Of a DNA stretch of 36,150 nucleotides, positions 24,378 to 30,808 are shown in pieces. A program made the position numbers and the translations under genes. This DNA is from Anaerolineales bacterium. GTDB lineage: Bacteria > Chloroflexota > Anaerolineae > Anaerolineales > Villigracilaceae. The notes below the pieces were generated by a model. It did no database searches. It was not told the origin of the DNA and was given only the letters and a program-made list of their open reading frames with translations. The DNA lies in NCBI GenBank assembly GCA_919902735.1, contig CAKKRM010000023.1, positions 1 to 36,150 on the forward strand, in the 5' to 3' direction. Numbering within the stretch: the stretch's first letter is position 1; every line of letters starts with the position of its first letter.

Positions 24378-25961
24378 ATGACTGATTATTCTATTCGAAA
24401 TAACGAGACAGTGGAATTTAGTTCCCGGCGCAAACGCAGTCTCAATCGGATGCGATTGATGGATGTTGATAAAAGCACAAATGCCGACCAAATGCCCCCA
24501 GATACACCGATTGCGATCTATTCGCGGGTGTCAAGCGAGGAACAGGTCAATGGCTATTCACTCGAGGCTCAGGTCAATGCTTGTAAAGCATGGGCTGCCC
24601 AGCGAAAATGGAAGATTGCGGAATGCTACTCAGATCCAGGACATTCTGGAAAGGACGATAATCGACCAGGATTTCAAAGTATGATCGCTCATGCCAGAGA
24701 AGGGCATTTCAAGGCAATCATTTTCCATAAATTGGATCGCTTCTCACGGAATGCAGAACAAACTATGCGACATTTCCGCGATCTTAATGCGTATGATGTA
24801 ACCCTTGCTTCGGTTACAGAGGATTTTGACTACACAACCGCTCAAGGCAGGTTTGTTTTTCGTATGATGGCATTGTTTGCCCAATGGTATCTGGAAAACC
24901 TTTCAGCCGAGGTTGTGAAAAGCAAAGTTGAGATGGCACGTCAAGGTGTTCAGAATGGACCGGTTCCGTTTGGATATCTAAAAGACCAGGAGAATAAACA
25001 GATCATTATCGTGCCAGATGAGGCACAAATGATACAAACAGCCTTTACGATGTATGCCTCTGGTAACTTTACGGATCAAACTGTGGCAGATTTCCTAAAC
25101 CAAAGTGGCATCAAAACGCGGAAAGGGAATTTGTGGAGTAAAGACACGGTCACAGATTTCCTGCAAAACGAATTCTATTATGGGAAGGTTGCCTATCGAG
25201 ATCAGTTATGGCCAGGTCGACATCAACCAATCATTAGCAAAGAGTTGTTTGATCAGGCTATGGAAATACGCGCTAAACATGCCAGACGCCCAAGAACCTA
25301 TATTGCCTTGAATAAGATCAGCCACCCAAATCTACTGCAGCGGATTGTGTATTGCAGTGAGTGTGAACGTTCTTTGCGTATCCAATCTTCTAGGCGATAT
25401 GGCTACTATATCGAAACCTCACGCTATCGCGGAAAAGAATGCAGTGCCTCTCGTGGGCGAGCAAGGATGGATTATCTAGATAATCATACACTCGATCTTT
25501 TGAGAAACCTTCGTCTCCCTGAAGATTGGCAACAAGATATTGAGCGCTTGTTAGAAGATCTAGATGTTGTTCGTAAGATTGAAAACCGTCGTATCGAGAT
25601 CGATGAGGAATTACGGCGGGTGGGTAGGGCATTTGCTGATGGCGTGTTCGACGAAGAAAGTTATGAGCGCAGGCGCAAAAAGCTCCTTGCCGAAAAAGAC
25701 AGCCTTATTATTCCTGACGGAGCCAAATCCATAGAAATGGGTATGCAGTTAGAGAATATCGGTGACTTTCTTGATGAAGCAACCACTGAGGAGAAGTACA
25801 AAATCCTGCACTTGCTGTTCGATGCGCTGTATTATGACTTTTCCAAGAAAAAGATAGTTCGGATCAAGCCACAATCAGTGTTTGTCCACATCTTCCGCCT
25901 CGCCGCTTCAGAGCTTGGCTGGACTGAAACCGATGGGTTTATTTTCCATGTTGACGGGTGA
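24378..25961 (+). CDS. Large serine recombinase / site-specific integrase
   Basis: This serine recombinase has an N-terminal resolvase domain, a recombinase domain and a zinc-ribbon region. The catalytic Ser is S52 in AIYSRVSSEEQ. Further motifs are EAQVNACKAWAAQRKW, DPGHSGKDDNRPGFQSM and IIFHKLDRFSRN. A PFGYLKDQ region and a Cys pair in RIVYCSECERSLRI mark the later domains, and a coiled-coil-like stretch follows (IENRRIEIDEELRRVG). The ATG at 24378 with GGAGA is preferred over a TTG at 24360, giving 527 residues. Its ~40-residue lead before the catalytic domain is longer than usual. No phage or transposon genes accompany it, so it may be the remnant of an integrated element next to the tRNA-Ser. 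Confidence 0.92.
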   Translation: MTDYSIRNNETVEFSSRRKRSLNRMRLMDVDKSTNADQMPPDTPIAIYSRVSSEEQVNGYSLEAQVNACKAWAAQRKWKIAECYSDPGHSGKDDNRPGFQSMIAHAREGHFKAIIFHKLDRFSRNAEQTMRHFRDLNAYDVTLASVTEDFDYTTAQGRFVFRMMALFAQWYLENLSAEVVKSKVEMARQGVQNGPVPFGYLKDQENKQIIIVPDEAQMIQTAFTMYASGNFTDQTVADFLNQSGIKTRKGNLWSKDTVTDFLQNEFYYGKVAYRDQLWPGRHQPIISKELFDQAMEIRAKHARRPRTYIALNKISHPNLLQRIVYCSECERSLRIQSSRRYGYYIETSRYRGKECSASRGRARMDYLDNHTLDLLRNLRLPEDWQQDIERLLEDLDVVRKIENRRIEIDEELRRVGRAFADGVFDEESYERRRKKLLAEKDSLIIPDGAKSIEMGMQLENIGDFLDEATTEEKYKILHLLFDALYYDFSKKKIVRIKPQSVFVHIFRLAASELGWTETDGFIFHVDG

Positions 25962-25965
25962 TAAT

Positions 25966-25994
25966 TTGACACGCATAAATTCAGGTGCTATACT
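25966..25994 (+). promoter_or_regulatory. Consensus sigma-70 type promoter without an obvious gene
   Basis: A perfect -35 TTGACA (25966-25971) and a near-perfect -10 TATACT (25989-25994) are 17 bases apart, five bases after the recombinase stop. Transcription would run rightward into the repeat cluster and antisense to the tRNA-Ser. No coding sequence follows on this strand. Confidence 0.65.
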
Positions 25995-26069
25995 GCGGCA
26001 AGTTTGACTTGATCGAATTGCTAACGCCCACCTGGCTTTTGACAATTCATCTGACAACAATTGAATACT

Positions 26070-26162
26070 GATACGTAGTTTGTCTTAAAAAAGTGAGAGC
26101 CCACTTAGCGGAGTGGACTCTCATCAGGACAAACTTCCCATATGCGATACGTAAGTTTGTCC
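26070..26162. repeat. Cluster of direct and inverted repeats between recombinase and tRNA-Ser
   Basis: GATACGTAGTTTGTC (26070-26084) recurs as GATACGTAAGTTTGTCC (26146-26162). GGACAAACTT (26127-26136) is the exact inverse of AAGTTTGTCC (26153-26162), with 16 bases between. A hairpin lies between the copies. The layout suits a recombination (att-like) or operator site for the adjacent recombinase, but no partner site was found in the window. Confidence 0.5.
26087..26123 (-). terminator. Rho-independent terminator of the tRNA-Ser transcript
   Basis: On the - strand a 12-bp stem (TGAGAGTCCACT with AGTGGGCTCTCA, one G-U pair, 6-base loop) is followed after one C by six T residues. It lies about 45 bases downstream of the tRNA 3' end. 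Confidence 0.75.
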
Positions 26163-26167
26163 ATCAG

Positions 26168-26254
26168 CGGAGAGGGCGGGATTCGAACCCGCGAACCTTT
26201 GTGGGTTACACGCTTTCCAAGCGTGCGCGCTAAGCCAGACTACGCGACCTCTCC
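26168..26254 (-). tRNA. tRNA-Ser (anticodon GGA)
   Basis: The 87-base gene folds as a class II tRNA. The acceptor stem is GGAGAGG with CCTCTCC, and the D stem is GCG/CGC with a GTCTGGCTTAG loop region. The anticodon stem CACGC/GCGTG encloses TTGGAAA, giving anticodon GGA. A long variable arm follows, then the T arm GCGGG-TTCGAAT-CCCGC. The discriminator base is G and CCA is not encoded. It has its own promoter and terminator. Confidence 0.96.
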
Positions 26255-26270
26255 CAGTTCAAGCTGGCGA

Positions 26271-26298
26271 ATTATACCACTTGTTATTTATATGACAA
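26271..26298 (-). promoter_or_regulatory. Promoter of tRNA-Ser
   Basis: On the - strand a -35 TTGTCA (26298-26293) and a perfect -10 TATAAT (26276-26271) are 16 bases apart. Transcription should start roughly ten bases before the tRNA 5' end. Confidence 0.75.
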
Positions 26299-26336
26299 TC
26301 CGGGATACCGAATTTTTTTCGATGGTGTAACAGAGA

Positions 26337-27956
26337 TTATTTGCTTATATCGTTGACATAATCCACAGCGCCGGAACATGCGCCTGTGAGGTAGGGGGAA
26401 AGATTTTCCCAGGTAAGAGCCGCGCCGCCCCTCGTGGCGTTTGTGATGGCTTCTGCGAGACACCCGCCGCCTGCGTTGTAGTTGACCAGGGTGAATTTCC
26501 ATAGCTCTTCATAGGAGGCGGCATCTCCCGGAGATTTACCCGTGTAATTGTAGACAACCTGCCCTGTCTGTTCACAATTGGCGATCATGGTGTGGGCAAA
26601 AACGCCGATGGAGAAATCTGCCTGTGTCAGGTCAAGACCGAGCGGGCAATCTTCACAGGTAGCGTCAACGCTGCTTACCAGGGCGCGGCGCAGGACAATT
26701 TGCTGTTCTTCATCGAGGTTCATGTATTTTGCTTCACATGCGCCGGCATCCATGACGAGCGGGCAGAATTGATTGTAGAAGGAGGAATTCCAAAAGAGGG
26801 TGGTATCTGCGCCGTTCTCGGTCAGTTGACCCAGTCCCGTATCGCCGACATCCTGAAAGATGCCCGGCCAAAACTGGCTTTCGCGCGCGAAGAGGTTTTT
26901 TATCAAACGGGCCGGCACCCCTGTTTCATTTGCGGTGTTCAGGATCAATTCATCGAATTGATTTTGCCATGCCGTCACGGCGTCGCGTGATTTTTCCAGG
27001 CCGCATTGGTTTACAAGATTCCCTGGAGCCAGGCCGCCATCTGTACAGGAACTGGCATCCACTGCGCCTTGCAGAATGAGGTTTGCCGCAAGATAGGTGT
27101 ACGGGATGTCGCTGCTGAGTTCCTCGCTTTGTGTGGGGGTGGAGAGCCATGCGGGCACGCCGCCCACGGGAGGGAAGACTCCCCATGAGTCTGAGCAGGT
27201 GGCAACGGCATTTCCCTGCCATTGGGAGGAGAGCACATCCACATACCAGTAGAGTTGATCCGGGTCGCCTTCATCGGCCAGTTGCACACGGACTTCCGCC
27301 GTGAAGACGGGGCTGCTATCTCCGTAGCTTGAATACGACCAGAATTCCACGGTGGCGCCATCTTCGTCTGTTTCGGGGATGTGGAATTTGCAGACATTTG
27401 TCTCGTTGCAGTCAAATGATTCGCCGTTGTAGGCGCCTGCTATTTGGATGATGGATTCGTTTGGAAGTGGTTCCTGCCCTGTAATGACGAGGGTGGGCAG
27501 GGTTTCGCAAATGTTGGTGGATGCGCTGGGGACGTATTCGCAGTCTTCGAGGGATATCCATGCGCTGGCGGGGGCGAGCTGCATGGATATTTCCTTTTCC
27601 TTTTGCTGGCTGGTAATTAGAACGGCGTAGTAGCCTACGCAGGTTTTGTATTCACGGATGATGCAGGGAGGCTGGGTGACCCATTTTTGGTAAATGGTAT
27701 TTCCGCAGTCTCTGTACACTTCCTCGGGGAGGGGCATTCCTTCATGATCCACGATGATGGAGCAGACGAAGCCTTTGTTCTTCCATGCCAGCAGATTCCA
27801 TTCGTGGGCGGTATATTCCACGGCGATGACGGAGAAGCGGTCTGGGCCGGGTGGTGGATTGGGAGCAGGAACAGGCGCGAAATTAGGAATGAACGCCATG
27901 TTCGAGATGGCGATCATGATCGAGAGGAGTCCGATCTTCCAGTGGCGTCTCTGCAT
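26337..27956 (-). CDS. Secreted lytic-transglycosylase-like protein
   Basis: The product is exported: a basic start MQRRHWKIGLLSIMIAI leads into a hydrophobic segment, then a Pro-rich stretch (VPAPNPPPGP). The middle ~300 residues are Cys-containing and unassigned. The C-terminal ~200 residues resemble a soluble lytic transglycosylase fold: VPARLIKNLFARESQFWPG with candidate catalytic E359, then TGLGQLTENGADT and, late, FTLVNYNAGGGCLAEAI. Such enzymes cleave peptidoglycan glycan strands. The ATG at 27956 is preferred over a TTG at 27965. Many Cys residues suggest disulfides in the exported protein. It is a single gene between the tRNA-Ser and the ccm operon, with its own likely -10. Confidence 0.75.
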   Translation of the reverse strand: MQRRHWKIGLLSIMIAISNMAFIPNFAPVPAPNPPPGPDRFSVIAVEYTAHEWNLLAWKNKGFVCSIIVDHEGMPLPEEVYRDCGNTIYQKWVTQPPCIIREYKTCVGYYAVLITSQQKEKEISMQLAPASAWISLEDCEYVPSASTNICETLPTLVITGQEPLPNESIIQIAGAYNGESFDCNETNVCKFHIPETDEDGATVEFWSYSSYGDSSPVFTAEVRVQLADEGDPDQLYWYVDVLSSQWQGNAVATCSDSWGVFPPVGGVPAWLSTPTQSEELSSDIPYTYLAANLILQGAVDASSCTDGGLAPGNLVNQCGLEKSRDAVTAWQNQFDELILNTANETGVPARLIKNLFARESQFWPGIFQDVGDTGLGQLTENGADTTLFWNSSFYNQFCPLVMDAGACEAKYMNLDEEQQIVLRRALVSSVDATCEDCPLGLDLTQADFSIGVFAHTMIANCEQTGQVVYNYTGKSPGDAASYEELWKFTLVNYNAGGGCLAEAITNATRGGAALTWENLSPYLTGACSGAVDYVNDISK

Positions 27957-27979
27957 GAGAATCAAAAGAATCCACTCTA

Positions 27980-27985
27980 ATTATA
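27980..27985 (-). promoter_or_regulatory. Possible -10 element of the transglycosylase-like gene
   Basis: TATAAT on the - strand lies 23 bases before the preferred ATG. No convincing -35 is seen at the usual distance, so this is tentative. Confidence 0.35.
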
Positions 27986-27995
27986 CTCGTCACAG

Positions 27996-28211
27996 TCATA
28001 ATTTGCGCTTTTTCACGGGCGGGAAAGCATGGCTATTGCAAAGTCAGGAAAATCTTAGCGCGAAATACGCGAAATTGGCGAATGGACGCGAAAAAGGAAA
28101 AATTCGCGCTCTTTCGCTTTTTTCGCGGCGTTCGCGTTAAAACAACGCCATGAATTCAGAACCACGTCAAGCGACTTTGCAACAACCATAGCGGGAAAGC
28201 GCAAATTGTGA
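27996..28211. repeat. Palindromic TTCGCG-rich repeat element with imperfect terminal inverted repeats
   Basis: The outer arms (about 27996-28045 and 28173-28211) share AATTTGCGCTTT and TTGCAAAGTC in inverted orientation. The core (28053-28140) holds many GCGAA/TTCGC units, left half mostly GCGAA and right half mostly TTCGC. There is no open frame of note. It fills the gap between the transglycosylase gene and ccmD and resembles a non-autonomous repeat element. Confidence 0.6.
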
Positions 28212-28248
28212 ACGCGGGTATTATATAAGCGGACTCTTTGGATTAGGG

Positions 28249-28413
28249 TTATTTCTTTTTGGTTTGTTCGGCTTCGAGGGCTTCGAGGGTTTCGAGGTCG
28301 CGCTTGAGGTTTTTGGTGCGCAGGTACATGCTGAGGGTGTAGATGCCCATGGTGGCAAATGCAATGAGGTAGCCTGCGATCATGTAGCCTGAGGTGTCGG
28401 GGATGGTTTCCAT
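28249..28413 (-). CDS. ccmD: CcmD-like small membrane protein of cytochrome c maturation
   Basis: The 54-residue protein starts METIPDTSGYMIAGYLIAF, has one transmembrane helix ending around TLSMYLRT, and a charged coiled tail (KNLKRDLETLEALEAEQT). CcmD stabilises the CcmABC haem release complex and is always tiny and poorly conserved, so position right after ccmC is the main support. GGAGA precedes the ATG. A longer frame in this register exists upstream, but it is only the ccmC sequence read in another frame. Confidence 0.75.
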   Translation of the reverse strand: METIPDTSGYMIAGYLIAFATMGIYTLSMYLRTKNLKRDLETLEALEAEQTKKK

Positions 28414-28424
28414 TTTTTCTCCAA

Positions 28425-29123
28425 TTACATCGAGATGTTGAGTTTGAGTTCTTCGACCTTTTCCTGCAAACTGCCGAGGCGGATGCGGCGCCACATCAGG
28501 TCGATGAAGATGACGGTGAAGGCGAAGAGGGCGAAGAAGAAGGCAACTTTCATGTCGCTGGTCATGCTGAAGCCGCCCTGGGCTTCGGCGCTTTGGCTGC
28601 CGATGACGACAGGGTGAATGGTGCGGAAGAGACGGATGACCATGAAGGTGATGGGTGCGCTGAGGCCGCCCAGCAGGGTGTAGACTGCGCCGAAGCGGGC
28701 GCGTTTTTCGGGGTCTTCGATGCCCTGGCGCAGCATGAAGTAGGCGATGTAGATCAGTTCGGTGACGGCGGCGGTGGTGAGGCGGGGGTCCCAGGTCCAC
28801 CAGGTATTCCAGGCGGGGCGCGCCCAGATAGAGCCGAGGACGATGGTGATGAAGAAGAACATGGTGCTGACTTCAACCGCCGCGACTTCGAAGCGATCCC
28901 ATCTCATATCTTTGGTGACGAGGTAGGCGATGCCTGCAATGGCTGCGACAACGAAGCCGAGCAGGCCGACCCAGGCTGTGCCAACATGGAAGTAAAAGAC
29001 GCGCTGTACGTTCCCCATAACCAGTTCGGTGGGGGCGAAGACAAGCGCCAAATAGGCGGCGACGCCGAGTACGATGATGGATATGATGTCTAGAATTGTG
29101 AGTGCGATTGGTTTCGATTGCAT
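28425..29123 (-). CDS. ccmC: Haem exporter/handling protein CcmC
   Basis: CcmC presents haem to CcmE at the outer face of the membrane. The 232-residue protein has about six transmembrane helices and the tryptophan-rich haem-binding motif at 97-116 (WARPAWNTWWTWDPRLT), flanked by conserved H46 (FYFHVGTAWVG) and H170 (FRTIHPVVIG). AAGGAG precedes the start. It lies 11 bases before ccmD and 110 bases after ccmB. Confidence 0.95.
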   Translation of the reverse strand: MQSKPIALTILDIISIIVLGVAAYLALVFAPTELVMGNVQRVFYFHVGTAWVGLLGFVVAAIAGIAYLVTKDMRWDRFEVAAVEVSTMFFFITIVLGSIWARPAWNTWWTWDPRLTTAAVTELIYIAYFMLRQGIEDPEKRARFGAVYTLLGGLSAPITFMVIRLFRTIHPVVIGSQSAEAQGGFSMTSDMKVAFFFALFAFTVIFIDLMWRRIRLGSLQEKVEELKLNISM

Positions 29124-29153
29124 TGGATAAACTCCTTTTTAAAATTTACGATG

Positions 29154-29233
29154 TTTCGACAGGCTCAACACAAGTTTCAGATTTGCGCTTCACTCTGCGC
29201 TGATAACTGTCTGCTGTTTACTGATAACTGATC
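29154..29233. repeat. Repeats between ccmB and ccmC: TTTCGACAGGCTCAACACAAG-type motif plus 7-bp array
   Basis: A 21-base motif at 29154-29174 (core TCGACAGGCTCA) resembles widespread intergenic repeats. At 29200-29233 five 7-bp units follow (CTGATAA, CTGTCTG, CTGTTTA, CTGATAA, CTGATC), ending directly against the ccmB stop codon. Confidence 0.55.
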
Positions 29234-29920
29234 CTATTCTTCGACGACAAAATCAAAAACCATGAAGGCCACAGCGATGAAGATCACGTCGTAGACGATG
29301 AGCAGGTTGAGCGGGGTGAGGATCTCGGCGAAGGTTGCGCCATTTAGTAATCCGCCACTGGCTTTGACGGATGCCAGCAAAACGGGAACTGCCACAGGGA
29401 AGAGCAGGATCGGGAGCAGAACATCCCGCGTGCGGGTTTGGACGGACATGGCGGAGAGCAGCGTGCCGACGGCGATGTAGCCAATCGAGCCAAGCAATAT
29501 CACGCCGAGAAAACTTAATTGAAAGATGCGCACTTCGTTGTAGAGCAGGGCATACAGCGGAAGGACAATCGCTTCGACGATGAGCATGAAGGCCAGGTTG
29601 CTGATGGCTTTTCCGAAAAAGATGGCCGAGCGATCCACGGGCGCGAGCAGGAGACCATCCATGCAGCCGCGGTCTTTTTCAACGGCCATCGAGCGGTTGA
29701 GGCCGAGCGTGCCAGCGAAAGCGAAGGTGGTCCACAAGACGCCAGCGGTGACGGATTGGCGGACTTTGATATCCAACTCCAGGGCGAAGTTGAAGATGAG
29801 GATGACCAGCATGGAAAAAACCAGCATGGCGGAGAGCAGTTCGCGCGAGCGCAATTCTGCGGCAAGGTCTTTATAGACAATGGCCATGGTGGCTTTGAAG
29901 AAGGAGGGGGAGGGGGACAT
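29234..29920 (-). CDS. ccmB: Haem exporter permease CcmB
   Basis: CcmB is the membrane partner of the CcmA ATPase in releasing holo-CcmE. The 228-residue protein shows six hydrophobic segments and typical blocks: IVYKDLAAELRSRELLSAML, FNFALELD, GVLWTTFAFAGTLGLNRSM, EKDRGCMDGLLLAPVDRSAI and RTRDVLLPILLFPVAVPVLL. The ATG at 29920 has no clear ribosome binding site; an internal ATG (M12, MAIVYKDL) is possible. Both the gene before and the gene after are separated by repeat arrays. Confidence 0.93.
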   Translation of the reverse strand: MSPSPSFFKATMAIVYKDLAAELRSRELLSAMLVFSMLVILIFNFALELDIKVRQSVTAGVLWTTFAFAGTLGLNRSMAVEKDRGCMDGLLLAPVDRSAIFFGKAISNLAFMLIVEAIVLPLYALLYNEVRIFQLSFLGVILLGSIGYIAVGTLLSAMSVQTRTRDVLLPILLFPVAVPVLLASVKASGGLLNGATFAEILTPLNLLIVYDVIFIAVAFMVFDFVVEE

Positions 29921-29935
29921 AGGGGTGTGGGGGGG

Positions 29936-30005
29936 CTGGAGATTGGAGACTGGAGATTTGTAAGTGTCCAGTCGCTAATCTCTAACCACTAATCTCAATT
30001 AATTG
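29936..30005. repeat. Bipartite 7-bp array across the ccmA stop
   Basis: Ten units: CTGGAGA, TTGGAGA, CTGGAGA, TTTGTAA, GTGTCCA, GTCGCTA, ATCTCTA, ACCACTA, ATCTCAA, TTAATTG. The left half (GGAGA) is inverted relative to the right half (TCTC). The array contains the last codons (SIN) and stop of ccmA. Confidence 0.7.
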
Positions 30006-30690
30006 ATTGTTTATAAAATGCGAGCAGGTTTGTACTCTGCAATTCGTTTTGTGTGGCCGAAGCGGCGATGACTCCACGCGAGAGGATGTCGAACCGTGTG
30101 GCGAGGTCTTCGGCGCGGGCGAGATCGTGGGAGGTCATGACGACGGTGCGGCCTTTGGCGGCGACGGAGCGCAGAACATCATCCAGCATTTCGGAGGCGT
30201 CCTGGTCGAGGCCGGTGTAGGGTTCGTCGAAGAGCATCACTTCGGGGTCGTGGATGACAGCCCTGCCGATGGCGAGGCGCTGCTGCATTCCGCGTGAAAA
30301 GGTGCGGACGAGGTCTTTGCGGCGGGGTTCGAGGCCGACCATTTGAAGGACTTCGGTAATTCGTGATTGGTAATTGGTAATGCCGTACATGCGGGCGTAG
30401 AATTGCAGGTTTTCCTCGGCGGTTAGGTCTGGGTAGAGCAGGGGCATGTGCGAGACCACGCCTAATTTTGCGCGGACTTGCGCAGACTCATGCGGCAGGG
30501 AGTAGCCTGCCACTTTGACACTTCCCAGACTGGGGCGGGAGAGAGAGGCGAGAATCCGCAGGAAGGTGGTTTTGCCCGCGCCATTCGGTCCGAGCAAGGC
30601 CACGAATTCACCGGGCTGTACGGAAAAATCCACTCCGCGCAGGATGGTTTTTAGCCCAAAGCGTTTGACGAGTTTTTTGGTTTCGATCAT
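29995..30690 (-). CDS. ccmA: Haem exporter ATPase CcmA
   Basis: This ABC ATPase has Walker A at 34-42 (GPNGAGKTT), signature FSRGMQQR at 131-138 and Walker B VMLFDEP at 151-157, followed by YTGLDQ and the H-loop in VVMTSHDLARAEDLA. At 231 residues the length is normal for CcmA, and the adjacent ccmB and ccmC settle the identity. The peptide ITNYQSRIT (104-112), in the helical subdomain just before the signature, is encoded by a 7-bp repeat array. The same peptide occurs in HemB. The last codons lie in a second array. Confidence 0.94.
   Translation of the reverse strand: MIETKKLVKRFGLKTILRGVDFSVQPGEFVALLGPNGAGKTTFLRILASLSRPSLGSVKVAGYSLPHESAQVRAKLGVVSHMPLLYPDLTAEENLQFYARMYGITNYQSRITEVLQMVGLEPRRKDLVRTFSRGMQQRLAIGRAVIHDPEVMLFDEPYTGLDQDASEMLDDVLRSVAAKGRTVVMTSHDLARAEDLATRFDILSRGVIAASATQNELQSTNLLAFYKQSIN
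30355..30382. repeat. 7-bp tandem array inside ccmA
   Basis: Four units on the + strand (GGTAATT, CGTGATT, GGTAATT, GGTAATG) are read from the - strand as ITNYQSRIT in CcmA. The array is in the same phase and orientation, relative to coding, as the one in hemB. Confidence 0.75.
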
Positions 30691-30703
30691 TTAGATTCCA
30701 TAT

Positions 30704-30799
30704 CGTCATTGCGAGGGCGCACTTGCTCTTTGCCCGAAGCAATCTCCGCCAGCATGATGAGATTGCTTCGTCGGGAAAAGCACCCTCCTCCCAATGACG
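30704..30799. repeat. CGTCATTGCGAGG-type palindromic repeat between the cytochrome gene and ccmA
   Basis: This 96-base element begins CGTCATTGCGAGGG and ends CCCAATGACG. Inner arms CGAAGCAATCTC (30735-30746) and GAGATTGCTTCG (30759-30770) are exact inverses around a 12-base loop. Elements of this sequence type are scattered through many bacterial genomes. It contains no gene and would fold in the ccm transcript. Confidence 0.75.
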
Positions 30800-30808
30800 T
30801 GGTTGAGT

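Noticed and set aside
26142-26330. Open frame on the + strand across the tRNA region
   Set aside because: The translation GEGGIRTREPLWV is the antisense of the tRNA-Ser gene, a well-known false gene pattern.
28414-28800. N-terminal extension of the ccmD frame (would give 183 residues)
   Set aside because: The extra part is His/Arg/Pro-rich and is the ccmC sequence read in another frame; the ATG at 28413 has a proper ribosome binding site.
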